Shown here: piece by piece, positions 38,157 through 49,850 of the stretch | Layout: every line of letters starts with the position of its first letter | Position numbering within the stretch: the stretch's first letter is position 1 | Source: Cheiracanthium punctorium | Lineage: Eukaryota > Arthropoda > Arachnida > Araneae > Cheiracanthiidae | Assembly: GCA_038373885.1 (NCBI GenBank) | Contig: JAWZYV010015837.1 | Coordinates: forward strand, 372,001-436,000 | Length of the DNA stretch: 64,000 nt | Direction: 5' to 3' | Position numbers and translations under genes: made by a program | Notes under the pieces: generated by a model | Databases searched by the model: none | What the model saw: the letters and a program-made list of their open reading frames with translations, nothing else | What the model was told of the DNA's origin: nothing

Positions 38157-38281
38157 GAGATAAGAAAAAAGAAACTTTGTGAAATAACACACGTAAAAGA
38201 GTAGTTTGATAAGTACCTTTAGGTAGACTGATAAGTACCTTTATATGTGTGTTATTTCACAAATCGTAATTTATCTCATCT
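38157..38281. repeat. 125-bp inverted repeat with duplicated loop motif
   Basis: The arms GAGATAAG...TTTGTGAAATAACACAC (38157-38193) and GTGTGTTATTTCACAAA...TTATCTC (38247-38279) are nearly perfect inverted repeats. The loop contains TGATAAGTACCTTTA twice (38208 and 38229), 21 bp apart. It resembles a miniature inverted-repeat element. Confidence 0.7.
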
Positions 38282-38299
38282 TTTAACACCAGCTTCTTT

Positions 38300-38620
38300 T
38301 TATTATTAATAAACATTACTCCCGTGTGATTTCCCGTTGAGACAAAGCAGGAATATACAACTCGGCCATTTTCCATTTCCGAAGAAATATAAAAGTTTCG
38401 CCTTTTCTTCGGTCTTTTTTTTTCGATATATCATCAAAATGCACCAGGCGAATTCGTAACGGCCCCGAAAATGAAAGCAAAATGGTGACAGTGCATTGTC
38501 ATCTTCTCGCGCAGTGACAGCGCAATGTGTCACACCGGAAAATGGCACCGGATGCAAGAGACATTTCTGAGCGACACCCGGTTCCGGCTTTTACAAAAGG
38601 TACCTTTGTTCTTCAACTTG
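38300..38620. other. GC-richer island, function unknown
   Basis: Relative to its AT-rich flanks this block has many CG dinucleotides. A GTGACAG-GC(A/G)-ATG(T) motif is directly repeated about 30 bp apart near 38486 and 38514. The 83-codon minus-strand frame (38306-38557) shows no domain. It could be a regulatory island or an unrecognised repeat. Confidence 0.25.
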
Positions 38621-39117
38621 AAAATTTTAATATGCAAAAAGGTTTTTATGGACGATATATATCTTTCTTGTGTATTTTTTTTTAAAAAGGTCTTTTAATA
38701 TTAGGGTTGGTTTTCTTTCTGTCTGTTTTTCTTTCACTTAATATCCACTTGATATTTTTAATCTAGCTCACTTTCAAGCTTCAGACGTGTTAATGAGCAC
38801 TTACTTTAATGAAATGCTTTTTTCTTTTTTCCCTTTTTTTTAGGAAGGTTTGAAAAATATGTTCTTAGAGTAAAAACAAATTAAGACATTGGGAAGTATT
38901 TGAAAGAAGAATTCGGCTGTACGTAAATGCTGTCATGGAAAAGTATAGAAAAAAAACACGATTTTTTTTTCCTTTGGCAGAGTTTGAAATCATTTATTTG
39001 AAGACTATACTAAAAATATTTTTATCTAATTTATCTTACACTAGAAAATTATACAATAAAGTTTACGCTTTTAATGTAATGAACTTGACATAAAAATAAT
39101 ACCTTACATTACATATA

Positions 39118-39146
39118 CAGGGCGTTCAGCAAATAACACCCTGATT
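39118..39146. mobile_element. Possible DNA-element terminus
   Basis: TACAGGGCGTTCAGCAAATAACACCCTG begins with the TACAGGG type common to mariner/Tc1-like termini and contains a short CAGGG..CCCTG inverted repeat. No matching right end was found before the piggyBac-type copy at 39264. Confidence 0.3.
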
Positions 39147-39263
39147 TTAAAATATAAAAAAAATCTCAGACACGAAGATCAAAAGAAGAACACAGGAAAC
39201 ATTATGCGACTCGTAATATTCTTCTAAATATTCGAAATTGTAGTTACGGCACAATGGCTTCCT

Positions 39264-39619
39264 TTAACCCTTTACCGCGCAGTGTTCCCGCTCTGGGAAC
39301 ACCAAACTCTGACGTTTTGACTGTTGCCAGTCACGAAGAATAGATTTGATTTCTAAAAAAATAGTTGCGGGTGACACAGCTCCACGAGAATCCTTTACTT
39401 TTTAGCACGTCATTTCCCGTAAAAAAAATGTCACGATTATTTTTAACAGCACTGACATCTGCTGAAAAATGGAAGAATGCGAGAACAGCTGGAGAGATTG
39501 CCCAATGCTCAAAAAGGGACAGCCGTTACCATCACTCGACTTAACTACCAGCAAGATGGCGGGCGATCGAAACGTTCATCGCGTGCCACAGATCAAGAGA
39601 CCCCTTTTTGACGCAGCTG
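39264..39619. mobile_element. piggyBac-type miniature element (copy 2, truncated, inverted)
   Basis: It begins TTAACCCTTT and is the reverse complement of the right two thirds of the element at 28444-28972, sharing GTGTTCCCGCTCTGGGAAC, the GACGTTTTGACTGTTG segment and one arm of the palindrome. Similarity stops at GACGCAGCTG (39610-39619), just short of the palindrome centre in copy 1, so the second arm and distal terminus are missing. Confidence 0.8.
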
Positions 39620-42600
39620 ACTTCTTTTTAATCATAATTGCTTGCAAATCAATAATTTCGACATCTAATATCATACACTTTGTTTAAATTTTATATACAA
39701 TTTTTGATAGTTTGGGGGTACTGATTTTTTTTTAATCAAACAAACTGTTATAGTTTGCAAAAGACACATTTTATTCTAATGAAAGAGCCAGTAGTATATA
39801 TTTTTAATTTTTTCTTAATAACAACTGCTATGAATAAGTTCGAAAAAATAAGTTTTTTTAGTAACATTTTTAAAATTATAAAATAGAGGGGCGAGTTAAA
39901 AGTAAAATGTATTTAAAAAGTCTATATAATAAAAAATATCACCTATATTTCTCTAAGAAAGAAATCTCCATATATCAAAATATAATAAATTCAGAATGCT
40001 CAAAAATTTCATCAATCCTATGCAGGTTCTGGCGAATATTGATTTTAAAAGACAAATTACATATTGTCCTTTAGAGGGTGAATTGCAATTTAAATTTCTT
40101 CTCCAATACGGAACTATTGGAAAAGGTAAAAATACTTTTCAAGCACCATTAAACAGTCTTATCTACAAAATTGTTTTTTTTTTTCAACTTTTGACACTTA
40201 GCCAACAAGAAGCAAACCATTATTTTCTCAGGGGAATCATTATTTTTTTTTACCTAAATCTTAAAAAAAAAAGTATTTTTCAGGTTACGATGACGTAGTG
40301 CATATGGGCGAAAGAGAAAATACAGGTGCTTTTCAAATAACAATAATAGTAATTTAAAATTTATGATGCAGTTTTTAGAATTTCTGGAGTTATTATATTC
40401 ATACTTGTGTAATACATAGAAAAACATGTCGAGTATAGAACAATGAACTATGAAAAATAAATGTTTTCTTTCACAATTGACTTCGATTTCAAAATTTTAG
40501 CGTCTGTTACTGGAGAAAATACACTCAATTTATGCAACTATGCTTCAGTTGATACAAAATTACACTTTACATTAATATGTGAAATACATTTTAACAACAA
40601 GAAATTATTACTTAAAAATACAAATATTACATTATTTCTATCATTTATAAAATGCATCGATTTTTAAAATTGAAACAAAAATCTATTATTTTCTATGGCT
40701 TATAATATAGCAGAGTTGCATAAATTGATACTATAATCTACCACGCATAATCTATCACGTTTACTATGGTGGAATTCTTTGATTGATTTCCTATACGCCA
40801 TCACTTCAATCTGCTTTAATAAATGACAGAGACAATTGATTATGTTCACCTTTGTTTTTGATTACGTTATACTAAATCCCAGAAGAACACGTCACCTTTT
40901 ACAGTAAGAAGATTATTTTTAAAAGTCTATTCAGCAGCATTAACACTCTTTTTGGAAGCACTTTAGTAGTATTTGAAAATCTTGCACAAACATATGATTA
41001 AAGCGTAATGGATTTTCAGTGTGTATTCGCTATGCATCATCATGGATTTAAATGATCATTTGAAATGTCCTACGTTTCAAATACATTAAATGTATTGTTA
41101 TAAGGTATTATAAATTTTTATTTTCTTTTCAGGTTCTCATTTCAAAGGAATACCCCATGAAGACTATTGTATTATTTTGTTTCTCTACACTTTACATTTT
41201 TAATTAAAATGTCTGAGTTAACATTTAATTTTCGCATCGATTTTTCCATAGCAATAAATTATTAAAATAATTTTTGTGCTATAAAATTTTATAAGGATTG
41301 TCTAAAACTTATAAAATAGCCTTTGTTAAGTAAAGTAATCGTTTTTATTTTCAGACTGGCGATAGTTATCTTTGACATTAAGCTAATGTGTTTATGTCAC
41401 AATATTACGACTATTGCATATTAGCCTTAAATGGTATAATAAAGGTATTATAAACATCTGTTTACTAAAAATTTATGTTTAACATAAAAACGCCACATTT
41501 CATTTTTATAACAATGCTATTTCGTTTGACGTATTGCATGTGAAATATTACCAAACGTTTAGCTTTAACACCAGAGCAAATATATCAGTCTCTAACAATT
41601 CCATAACTAAAAAAGAACAAAAATGTATTTTGCTCAGTGCACTCCCCAAAAATGTTTTACGTCTGTGTTAAAACGACGAAACGTTGAAACATGATGGTTT
41701 CCAAGGCACCATTTTTCATAATAGTAAATAAAAAGAATTAAAATAAAAACACACCTTTTTTAGAAAACATATGATTATTTCGGATTTGAAACGAACTATA
41801 CCTTGTATTTTTTATTAAAATGAAATGCAATAAAGCACTGTTTTGCAGATTGCTTACAATGCTTGCTATATTTCTTCAAATATTTTTGCAGCAGCAGAAC
41901 TGTGCTGTGGTGGTTTTTAAAGTAAATGATCACAACGAAAGGAATTTGACCTATAGCCTTTAAAACGCATTTAAAACTAAACTGTTTACAATTAAATTTG
42001 ACAAAATGAAGTGCTCCTCTTGGATCATTAATGTTTTTAGCAACACAATTTTCTTTTCGATCAGCGTGTGTGTGTGATGACTTGTTAATTACCAGCTGGT
42101 GCTATAAAAACTGAAATAGTTGACAGTTTTAATACGGCGGGACCTATACGTCAACCAATATAATCCAAGGGACAGAGATAAAACAGCGCAGTACTGGTTG
42201 AAAGAACCAACAAAACGCTGGCAAGGAATAAATGCGATATACATCGTAAGTTGAGTAGAGATAACAAAATTCAATAATATCGTATGGCTCTTTAAAATAT
42301 AAGTATTGTGCATATAAATATGAATAAAGTTATAGATGCTAAGAATTCAAAGAGGCAAAATGAAGCTTTGAAAATGTGATTTACTTCTCTAGGACAAAAT
42401 GACAAAATAATAGGAACACCTGAAAAGTTAAGAAAATTTAACTTTCAATTTTACAATTTCTCCATATAAAGTCCCTTTCACATAGTTCTGCATAGATAAT
42501 ATGTCTTGGAAAGGTATCTTTCTGATATCACTTCAGGTCGAATGTTATTTCAGGAAAAATGTATCTCTTCACCATCAACAGTCTTAACAGCCTTCTATTC

Positions 42601-45419
42601 CAATTTTTCAGCTTGGACTTTCACCCACTTCTGAGCACTGCAGATGTCATCTCACAATATTTCATGACTTCACCATCTGCGAGCTTCTAAATAAAATGGC
42701 TGACTAAACAATAAATATAATTGTGAAAACTTTTCAGCATTTCGCATGCTACATGGCAAGCACACCACCTGGCAAAGCATAATTCCAAAGGAATAAGTGC
42801 ATCGGAAGTTGCAGAACTGATACCATTCATCTTTCTGTGAGAGAAACTGCAATGCCAGAAATTTGAGAATTTTGGAGATAAACGATTGTTTATTTGCAAT
42901 CTTGGTGACAGAAAAGCAAACGTTCTGAGGTACGATATGATACTGTAATACTTGCACCAAGTATCACAACATCACTCGTTTAGACGTCATTCATGAAGTA
43001 CTACAAAACTGAATATGTTCCAAGCTGAAAATTCGGTGTATAAGGGTATTAAAGGGAATAGTGGGGAAATTGGAAGCAATTATTGAAGGAAACAAACAAA
43101 CAACAACAAAAAAAAGACTTGAAATTATATTTTTCTTGCCTCCCAAAAATGAATAAAGTAAGCTTCATGCTAATAAATATTTCTTGATAAATAATTTTCA
43201 ATTTGTAATGTGTTGCCGTTATATTGTTCCGAATCTGTTTATTCTATTCAAATACTTGGTGTGTTTGTATCAGCCAAAGAGAGTTTTTTAGAAAAAGAAA
43301 AAAAAGATACTTTAAACCGTATTTAAAATCATGTTTTCTCTACAGATAATGCGTGATAGCTGCGCTTTGAAAGTTTAAAATAAATATATTTTGCAGAAGA
43401 AACAAACATTACTAAATCACAAAACTCATCTCACGAAAATTATTCCACATTTCAATTACAAGTATCGATTCCGAGGAACTTCTTTTCAGACTCAATATTC
43501 ATTTCCCTTCCCCCTATTTTTTCATATTTCACTCAAAGTCATTGCAACTCTTCCGATAATTAGATAGAGGGAACAATTACCGAGCGAAACAATCTCGGCA
43601 ATACCTCCCCTCCAACCACCGCCTCCAACGCTGCCATGATTTTTGCGCATGTTCAAATATTCACTGGTTGCGAAAGTCCATGAAAAGAAGCATGCCTCAA
43701 GGGCGGATAAGAAGTGAGTTCCCTTTTTACCCAATAATTACATTGAAACTGTGTGATCAAATGCAAGAAGGAGAAACGACTTTTTATTTTTCAAATAAAG
43801 GCCCATATTACATTTGGAGAAAGAGTAATGGAAGAATGCCTCAAGCTGGTTCGCTCTCTATCGTAGATGGTACTAGGAGGAAAAAAAAATCCTCAATGTA
43901 CTACTGATGTTTCATCTTATATTGTTTCCTTTGGGACGATGGGATATGATTTGGAACCACTTTATTTAAATGCATATTGAAGTTTATTTAATCTAGTCAG
44001 ATGTGATTATAAGAATTCCGAAGTTTACATATTGTGATACTCAAAACTTATAACTCCATTAGTGAAACATTTCAAGTTTTTCTTCTGGCTAATGCATCTG
44101 TTATAAGGATATTTTATGGAGTCATCAATGAATTTGTCTTACGACAAATGAGAGAATCCAAAGTATAGAAAACGATAAACAATATTTATAATGAAATTAC
44201 ATATAAATCCATTGACTGCATTTTCGATTTATAATAAAAGCACTTCAGTGTCAATATTTATTTGAGATACACAAATTAAATAACCGATACACCGGGAATT
44301 TTTTATGAGCATATTTGTTTCTATAAAATGAATTATCTTTCAACACCGTATTTTAAACACTTTCTGACAAAATTCAAATATATCAATGAATGTGTGTGTG
44401 TGATTTTAGTTCATTTTTGTTCATATATTCTCTCATTACCGTAAATATGCATCTGAAATTCATTGAAAGTGATGCGCTGTCAAAAAATAGTCTCATTTCC
44501 CAATAAACAATCATTTATCTCTAATTATTTTTAGCTACACAGAAAAAATGTTATTTTTACCCGCACATATTGTTATATATTCACTTACACAACATCATGA
44601 AATTACTTGTCACTGCAGAATGATGTGCCGTATAATTTTCTTACGAAGGAACGATCAAAGATAATTGTTATTTGCAATTATTTTCTTTAACTGAATAATT
44701 GATTGCAACTCATATTTCTTACAGATATTTTTCAGCACAAACAACCCATCTTTTATTATTATTTTTTTCTAAACTGATATCTGCTATCCTTTTCCTTGAA
44801 ACGAGGTCCTGTCAATCCTTTTTCACGTGAAGCCGTAATTTGTTTTATTAATCCAAAAAAGATGTTTTTAAACCACATATAAAGTTGTTTATTTCCCCCT
44901 ATTTAATGAAATGTTACTCGTTTCTTAGAGGCATTACGCTGTGCTGAAATATATCTTATAAAAATTTCTTGATTTTAATCTGAAAGAAATTTATCGCGCA
45001 TGTAGTGCACAAATATAATTATGGATTAGAAACTCAAATAACATTTGAGTTTTTAAAAAATATATTTGAATGTAAGCATTCAAATAATGTTGCTGTACTT
45101 TTTAATTAAGATTTTAAAGAGAAAATAAGCATTAAAAATAATAATCCTAGTAAGTATTGCTTAAAAATGTTATATAAATAAAGAAAAGCCGCGATTTTTT
45201 TTCTCAAGATAAACACCGTTTCAAATAAATATAATTGATTGCTAACAATGCTATTACTAACGAACTCTATTTTGATAGTTCAATTCAAAGTATTCCAAAA
45301 CTTTCAAATTCTAGATATTTACCTACCTTTTTCAGTTAAAAAAATGTCACACTTTCTTTTTTTGTCTTTTGAACTTCCTATAATATTTCTCTGAAACGTT
45401 CTCTTGTCACGTATTCTGA
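39620..45419. other. AT-rich DNA, no gene supported
   Basis: Frames at 39996-40298, 40461-40667 and 42670-42960 lack domains. 42430-43040 is slightly less AT-rich and could be an old processed copy of something, but I cannot name it. 43500-43700 is also less AT-rich, without a signature. Confidence 0.45.
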
Positions 45420-45650
45420 AATATGGATTCGAGGGCCACTAACTGAATAGCAAGTTTCAACATCAAACGTGAAAATCAGACCGATTACCGAACCTTCTCT
45501 GCAGAAATCTGGTTCCACCATTTATATCAAAACGGATTTGAAGTCTGGGAATAAGTAAACTTTACGGCATTAAAGCTCCCACACATGAAATGCCCATATA
45601 AATAAAATATCAGATAGAGAAAGTACGCTGAAAGAAAACTTAAGCGACAG
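45420..45650. repeat. Dispersed repeat, copy 1
   Basis: This block shares a colinear set of short matches with 53780-54005. The best is CCATATAAATAAAATATCAG against CCACATAAATAAAATATCAG, followed by a TAGAG. Others are TTTGAAG..GGGAAT and CTT..CTG.AGAAAT. No coding content or tRNA-type promoter boxes were seen. Confidence 0.5.
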
Positions 45651-46139
45651 TAAAATATAAATAAAACAGTAAAGGTGGGGGGTAAAATCTTACAAAATCT
45701 GCAATGCTGAGTGCAAATTTTACATATGTAATTTACAGTGAAAGCTTATAAATATGAAATCTGTTTTTTAAATGAGTGTAGTTTAAGCGTTATCACTTGT
45801 TTTTCAATAATCAATTCATGTACTCCCCTAATTGAAAATAATTTATATACATCCTTTTATATACCTGTTTATTTGCTTTAAAGATAGAGCCAGGTAATTT
45901 GAAATAAAAATAGTTATCACTAAAGCTAGTAAAGCAATTATTTATGAATCGATGCATTTGGTATCATTCAGGAAAATGAGTTTCTAAAGTAGCTTAATGA
46001 ATAAATAGTACGCAACTACTATTATATGATACATTTACAAGCCTATAAAGTATAAATATCTTATCTATGACAAAGTTAACTACGTCACACATCTTTTTTA
46101 AAACAATATCAAATATTTTTCTCTTTTCAGGAATTAGTA

Positions 46140-46368
46140 AATTTATGGAGGTGGTTCAAAAACTAAAGTAACAAATCCTTTAACCAAAAAGTTTAAAAAC
46201 TAAATATAAGTACACAAGCGTAACAAGGCATTTGGTACATATATGTTTTTCAACATAACCTCCATGAGCACTAAAGCATTTGCACCATCTTTATACTAAC
46301 CTTTCAAAACTGGCGTTGAAAAAATCAAAGACCTGGTCACTGAGCCACTGAACTGTGGCATCCATTTA
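46140..46368 (-). pseudogene. mariner transposase C-terminal fragment
   Basis: Minus-strand codons read WLSDQVFDFFNASFERLV, stop, RWCKCFSAHGGYVEK. This matches the end of mariner transposases (...DFF..GI..LV.RW.KC....G.YVEK). The segment then runs to GGTGGTTCAAAAACT (46151-46165), a possible mariner 3' terminus. Only the last 40-50 residues remain, with an in-frame stop. It lies directly next to the Tc1 3' end. Confidence 0.75.
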
Positions 46369-47011
46369 AAAATACACCCCATAACAAGAAAAACAACGCA
46401 CAAAAAAATTCTCCCATGGAGATAATAATTGGTGGATGTAAAGAACATACATAAAAAACCAACAATTAAAATTTCTGAACAATTGAATGATTTATTGTAG
46501 AGTTTGGCCATTACAAAGGGAGGAAGTCAATAAGGCTTTGGTCCATCTTTGGCCTCGATGCAAGATGTCACTCAGCGTGGCACAGACTCATAAAGTTCCC
46601 GGATGGTGTCCGGTGGAATTTCTTGCCAAAATGTCTCCAACTGTTGGTCTAAATCGGTAACATTTTGCGATGGTTGCAACCGCCTGGTCTAAATCGGTAA
46701 CATTTTGCGATGGTTGCAACCGCCTTCCCATAACGCCCCAAATGTGCTCTATGGGAGAAAGAGATCAGGCGACCTAGTTGGCCATGGAGGTACAGCAAAC
46801 GCTTGAAGACGATTCATAGCAACAAGCACCACGTGCGGAAGGGCATTATCTTGTTGAAAAGTGAGTACAGGGTGTCACAAAAGGAACGGCAACAAAACCG
46901 GTCAAATAGTTCCGGCTGTCAAAAGAGATGGCACCCCAGACCATAACACCTTGTTGTGGGCCTGTGTGAAGTGTCAGGACAGGATCATCCCTCTGCCCTG
47001 GACGTCTACAG
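46369..47011 (-). pseudogene. Tc1-like transposase, C-terminal half (split gene, part 2)
   Basis: The minus-strand reading begins at the hAT-like insertion and gives CRRPGQRDDPVLTLHTGPQQ, then VMVWGAISFDSRN (the conserved Tc1 VMVWGA block with the second catalytic region). Further on come FQQDNALPH in another frame, PWPTRSPDL, RRLQPSQNVTDLDQQLE, WQEIPPDTIRELYESVPR and SCIEAKDGPKPY-stop. The order and content are those of a Tc1 DD34E transposase from its middle to its natural end. Frameshifts, stops, an internal deletion before the FQQDNA block and a 40-bp tandem duplication have inactivated it. Confidence 0.9.
46645..46724. repeat. 40-bp tandem duplication inside the Tc1 transposase
   Basis: Two identical consecutive 40-bp units start at 46645 and 46685 (TGGTCTAAATCGGTAAC...). 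Forty is not a multiple of three, so the duplication itself breaks the reading frame. Confidence 0.95.
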
Positions 47012-47160
47012 TAGGGATGGACAAGAGACGTGCGAGACGAGAATCGGGGCTGTCTCGTCTCGTCTCGCAGTGGTAAACCTCTGTCTCGTCTCGCAAGCAC
47101 TGTGCCTCGTCTCGCGTCTCGCAAAGAAATTGCTGTCTCGTCTCGCAAAATAAAGGACTG
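47012..47160. repeat. GAGAC/TCTCG-rich left terminus of copy A
   Basis: TCTCGTCTCG, CTCGTCTCGC and CGTCTCGCAA motifs recur every 5-25 bp, interleaved with unique spacers. The Arg/Asp/Glu-rich open frames through this zone are products of the repeat and not proteins. Confidence 0.9.
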
Positions 47161-47363
47161 CGATTTCGTTACCATTTTATAATAACTTATTATTGGGATT
47201 TTATTGAAAATTAATATTAATAATAACAATTACTTACATATAGCCACATTACTAGATATATTAATAACTATATCAGCATATATCGGCATTTGAAGTGAAA
47301 GAAATTGAGATTTAATCCGTATATATAATGTCACACCGAAAATATAATATTTATTTTTATTTA

Positions 47364-47760
47364 ATAGCTGCGTGCCCGTTCTTCGCACTGTAGTAAACGA
47401 AAATTTTCCTAACATGAGTAATTTCAATTAATTCCAGTGATGTGGAATCTGAAATAAACGCAAAATTATTTGACTCTTGATGTAAGGTTTGCGTCATGAG
47501 TATTAACCTGGCATCATTGCAATTTAATGACTCAAAAAACTACGTCAGTGTCATTCGCGATCAGAAAAGTGAAAAGCTTAGCGGTTTGCAGAGAACTCCC
47601 GACTTTCAAAATGTGTTATTTCTACATCATACTGTAGTTCTACATCATACTGTTCAAGTTGTAGCATTAAATACCTCAGACACTACATGAAATGGACAAC
47701 CGTTTGTTTTAAAATAGCTGCGCACCCGCTCTTCATACGAGAAGTAGCGAATATTTTACT
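47364..47760. repeat. 350-bp-spaced internal direct repeat in copy A
   Basis: A block of about 45 bp beginning ATAGCTGCGTGCCCGTTCTTCG (47364) recurs near 47714 as ATAGCTGCGCACCCGCTCTTCA, both continuing into GTAGTAAACGAAAATTTT or AGTAGCGAATATTTT. The same pair is present in inverted copy B, so it predates the amplification. Confidence 0.7.
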
Positions 47761-48559
47761 AAAATCATATCTGCATGAGTCAAAACAGATTTTTTTTTTT
47801 AAGTTCAAGTAATCTCCTCTGTTGAAATTACTGTGGGATATATTAACGCAAATTAGAATTACTTATCGTTCAGTTGGTTGTAAGATAACCTTTGAAAAAT
47901 TATAAACAGAACACTTTTAGTCTTTATTAAATCTCTACTATTTACTTTAACGTCAATTTCAAGTCTCTAAAATATGTGTAATTTTTATATTAATTAAAAC
48001 AAGATTATACTAACGATAATTATAATTATTTGCCTAATATTTCCAATAACATTACCGTGTGTGCATTTTTAGATTTCATTATAGTATCTCAGTTGGTTAA
48101 TAGACGTCTTATTTTTTGTTTATATTTTAAATTACTGAACAGTTAATCTAACAGGCGAAGATAATTTTAGAATAGGAACCCAACTGCAAGATAAAATGAT
48201 GGGGAGGAAAAAAATTCATAAAAGTTTTGCAAGCCGAAGGAAGGGAAAACATGATAATATAAACGAAAAGAGAAATAGTTTTAAAAAATTGCTTGCATTT
48301 CTTTCCGTCCGATATTAATATATAAGAATAAAAAGTGTCATTTTAATCTCTTTAAAATAGGCCAACGATAGGGATTTAACCGCCCCTAGAAAGTTGTCAC
48401 CAGGGTGGGCGCAACGTGCGAGAAAGTTTGAGGATAATATCCGTACAAGGATATTTCAACCAAGAATATTCAACCATATTTCAACCTACTCAGACTAAGC
48501 ATCAATGTGAATGCAAGTTGCTCTACTTCTAATCTCTCTCCGATATACCCGAAACCCGA

Positions 48560-48975
48560 TTATCACAGGGGCAAGGGGGGGGCGGTAGTACGGGGCCCCT
48601 GAAGAAAAAGGGGGCCCATATATATTCCGATTATCTAAATTATAAATTCATATGTTCTGAAATAGTAATTGTGGGGAAAAACTGAATTTCCTCTATAATA
48701 TAGGTATTACCTAATTGTCTATCACTAGATCAAGTTAGAGATATTTTTTTGGGGTGATAAATACGATTTGATTAAAGTACAAAAACTACAGTTAACTGAA
48801 ATGCAATTTTCGAGTACAACAGCGGTCAAAACTGGGTTAAAATGCTTAAAAAAGCATTTAACCCAGCTCAGCTCAGTAAAGGGGCTTAATGCGTAAAAAA
48901 GGGGATAGTAAGGGGGGCCCCAAACTTAATGCCCCGGGCCCCGTCTAAAAGTGGTCAGATTTGAACCTACCGTAC
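48560..48975. mobile_element. Nested G/C-run repeat inside the hAT-like element
   Basis: GGCGGTAGTACGGGGCCCCTG at the left and CCCCGGGCCCCGTC...CGTACCGCC at the right form an imperfect inverted pair, with GGGGGCCC runs inside. Copy B carries the same block (about 50300-50660). It is an older miniature element carried as a passenger in the hAT-like family. Confidence 0.45.
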
Positions 48976-49204
48976 CGCCTTTCATATTTACTTATTATTT
49001 TTCTTTCAACTCTTCTCTGTTTTCTTTTTTTTCCGCCTGTTTCTTTATCCTCTCCTTTGTGTGTCTTGTATACCTCTCGTCTGTTCTAATTTTAAATGTT
49101 ACGTGTTTGTGCGTATTGTAGAGTGCTGATAGTATACCAGGACCGAAAACGAAGGAGACGCAAGTTAAACGGTAGACGCTTCAGGCAAATTGTCGCTTTT
49201 CAGA

Positions 49205-49396
49205 TCGTATTCATGCGAGACGGAAAAAAATGCGAGAATTCTCGCGAGAAATCTCGCGCGAGACTAGACTCTCTCTCGTCTCGCGTCTCGTCCCGCAAAA
49301 TATTTTCTTTCTCGTCTCGCAAAAAAATGCCTGTCTCTTCTCGCGTCTCGTCTCGCGAGACAATGCGAGAATTCTCGCGTCTCGCGTCCATCCCTA
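49205..49396. repeat. GAGAC/TCTCG-rich right terminus of copy A
   Basis: A dense array of GAGAC and TCTCGCG motifs contains GAGAATTCTCGCGAGA palindromes and two A-runs. Compared with copy B it lacks an 18-bp and an 11-12-bp motif unit, showing expansion and contraction of the array. Confidence 0.9.
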
Positions 49397-49710
49397 TCTA
49401 CAGACACGTCTGAGGTTGTCGTCAGGACACAGTTGGAAACGGGACTCTTCACTAAAGACCATACGTTACCAGTCAGCGCAGTTCCACGTTGATCGAGCCC
49501 GGCACCACAGTAATCGGAGTTGGCGGTGTACAAGGGTGAGAGGTAACCGGGGTAACGGTATACGCGAACGTAAATCCCGCTCTCTCAATCGTCTTTGGAG
49601 TGTCATGTTGCATACATGTGTGCAGGTCGCACCGTGGTTAGTTGATAGCGAAGAATCCGGTCCTGCATTAATCGTTTATCCGCCCATAACCTCACTTTCA
49701 AATGGTCTAG
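49397..49710 (-). pseudogene. Tc1-like transposase, N-terminal part (split gene, part 1)
   Basis: The minus-strand reading gives RRLRERDLRSR, RQLRLLWCRARSTWNCADW, stop, RMVFSEESRFQLCPDDNLRRV. This matches the Tc1 region from the end of the DNA-binding domain through W..V.FSDESRF, which holds the first catalytic Asp (here Glu: SEESRF). It continues directly into CRRPGQ at 47004 once copy A is discounted. The extreme N-terminus is missing, and the sequence abuts a GGGTGACCAGACGT-type repeat. Confidence 0.9.
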
Positions 49711-49850
49711 GGTGACCAGACGTTCTGCATTTCGCGGGAGAGTGCTTTTTTTTATGTCTTCTCCTGCAAGCTGCATTACATACCAAAAAACTTAAGAATG
49801 TTCTTATTTTGGCCTTTGCAAAATGTCCCGCATTCTGTGTCACTCATCGC
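49711..49850. repeat. Spacer with GGGTGACCAGACG-type repeat fragment
   Basis: TAGGGTGACCAGACGTTCTGCATTTCGCGGGA and the later AAAATGTCCCGCATT resemble a widespread animal repeat terminus type (GGGTGACCAGACGTCCCG). Copy B inserted at the end of it, in ACTCATCGC. Confidence 0.45.

Larger units (their letters stand above)
47012..49396 (+). mobile_element. hAT-like non-autonomous element, copy A (2,385 bp)
   Basis: It starts TAGGGATGG and ends CCATCCCTA. It is flanked by TCTACAG on both sides (47005-47011 and 49397-49403); counting one more base, the flanks agree at 7 of 8 positions (GTCTACAG and ATCTACAG), as expected of hAT elements. The TAGGG-type terminus also fits hAT. Both ends are 150-190 bp arrays of GAGAC/TCTCG motifs. 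No hAT transposase domain is visible; internal frames are short (such as 47496-47690). It sits inside the Tc1 transposase and splits it. The inverted copy at 49851-52431 is nearly identical. Confidence 0.85.

Noticed and set aside
42670..42960. 96-codon minus frame
   Set aside because: No family resemblance and overlapping alternative frames; probably chance or an unrecognisable processed copy.
46296..46511. 71-codon minus frame starting MAKLYNKSFNCSE
   Set aside because: It spans the Tc1 3' untranslated end and the mariner fragment and starts after the Tc1 stop; a composite shadow.
46846..47229. 127-codon minus frame containing VMVWGAISFDSRN
   Set aside because: It is a chance fusion of hAT terminal-array codons with the true Tc1 fragment. 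It was annotated as the Tc1 remnant only up to the 47011 boundary.
47496..47690. 64-codon frame repeated identically at 51706-51900 on the minus strand
   Set aside because: The identity only reflects the two element copies. The frame has no transposase motif and is short for a functional protein.
48940..48985. B-box-like GGTTCAAATC on the minus strand inside copy A
   Set aside because: No upstream A box or tRNA-like fold; it occurs in both element copies as part of the nested repeat.
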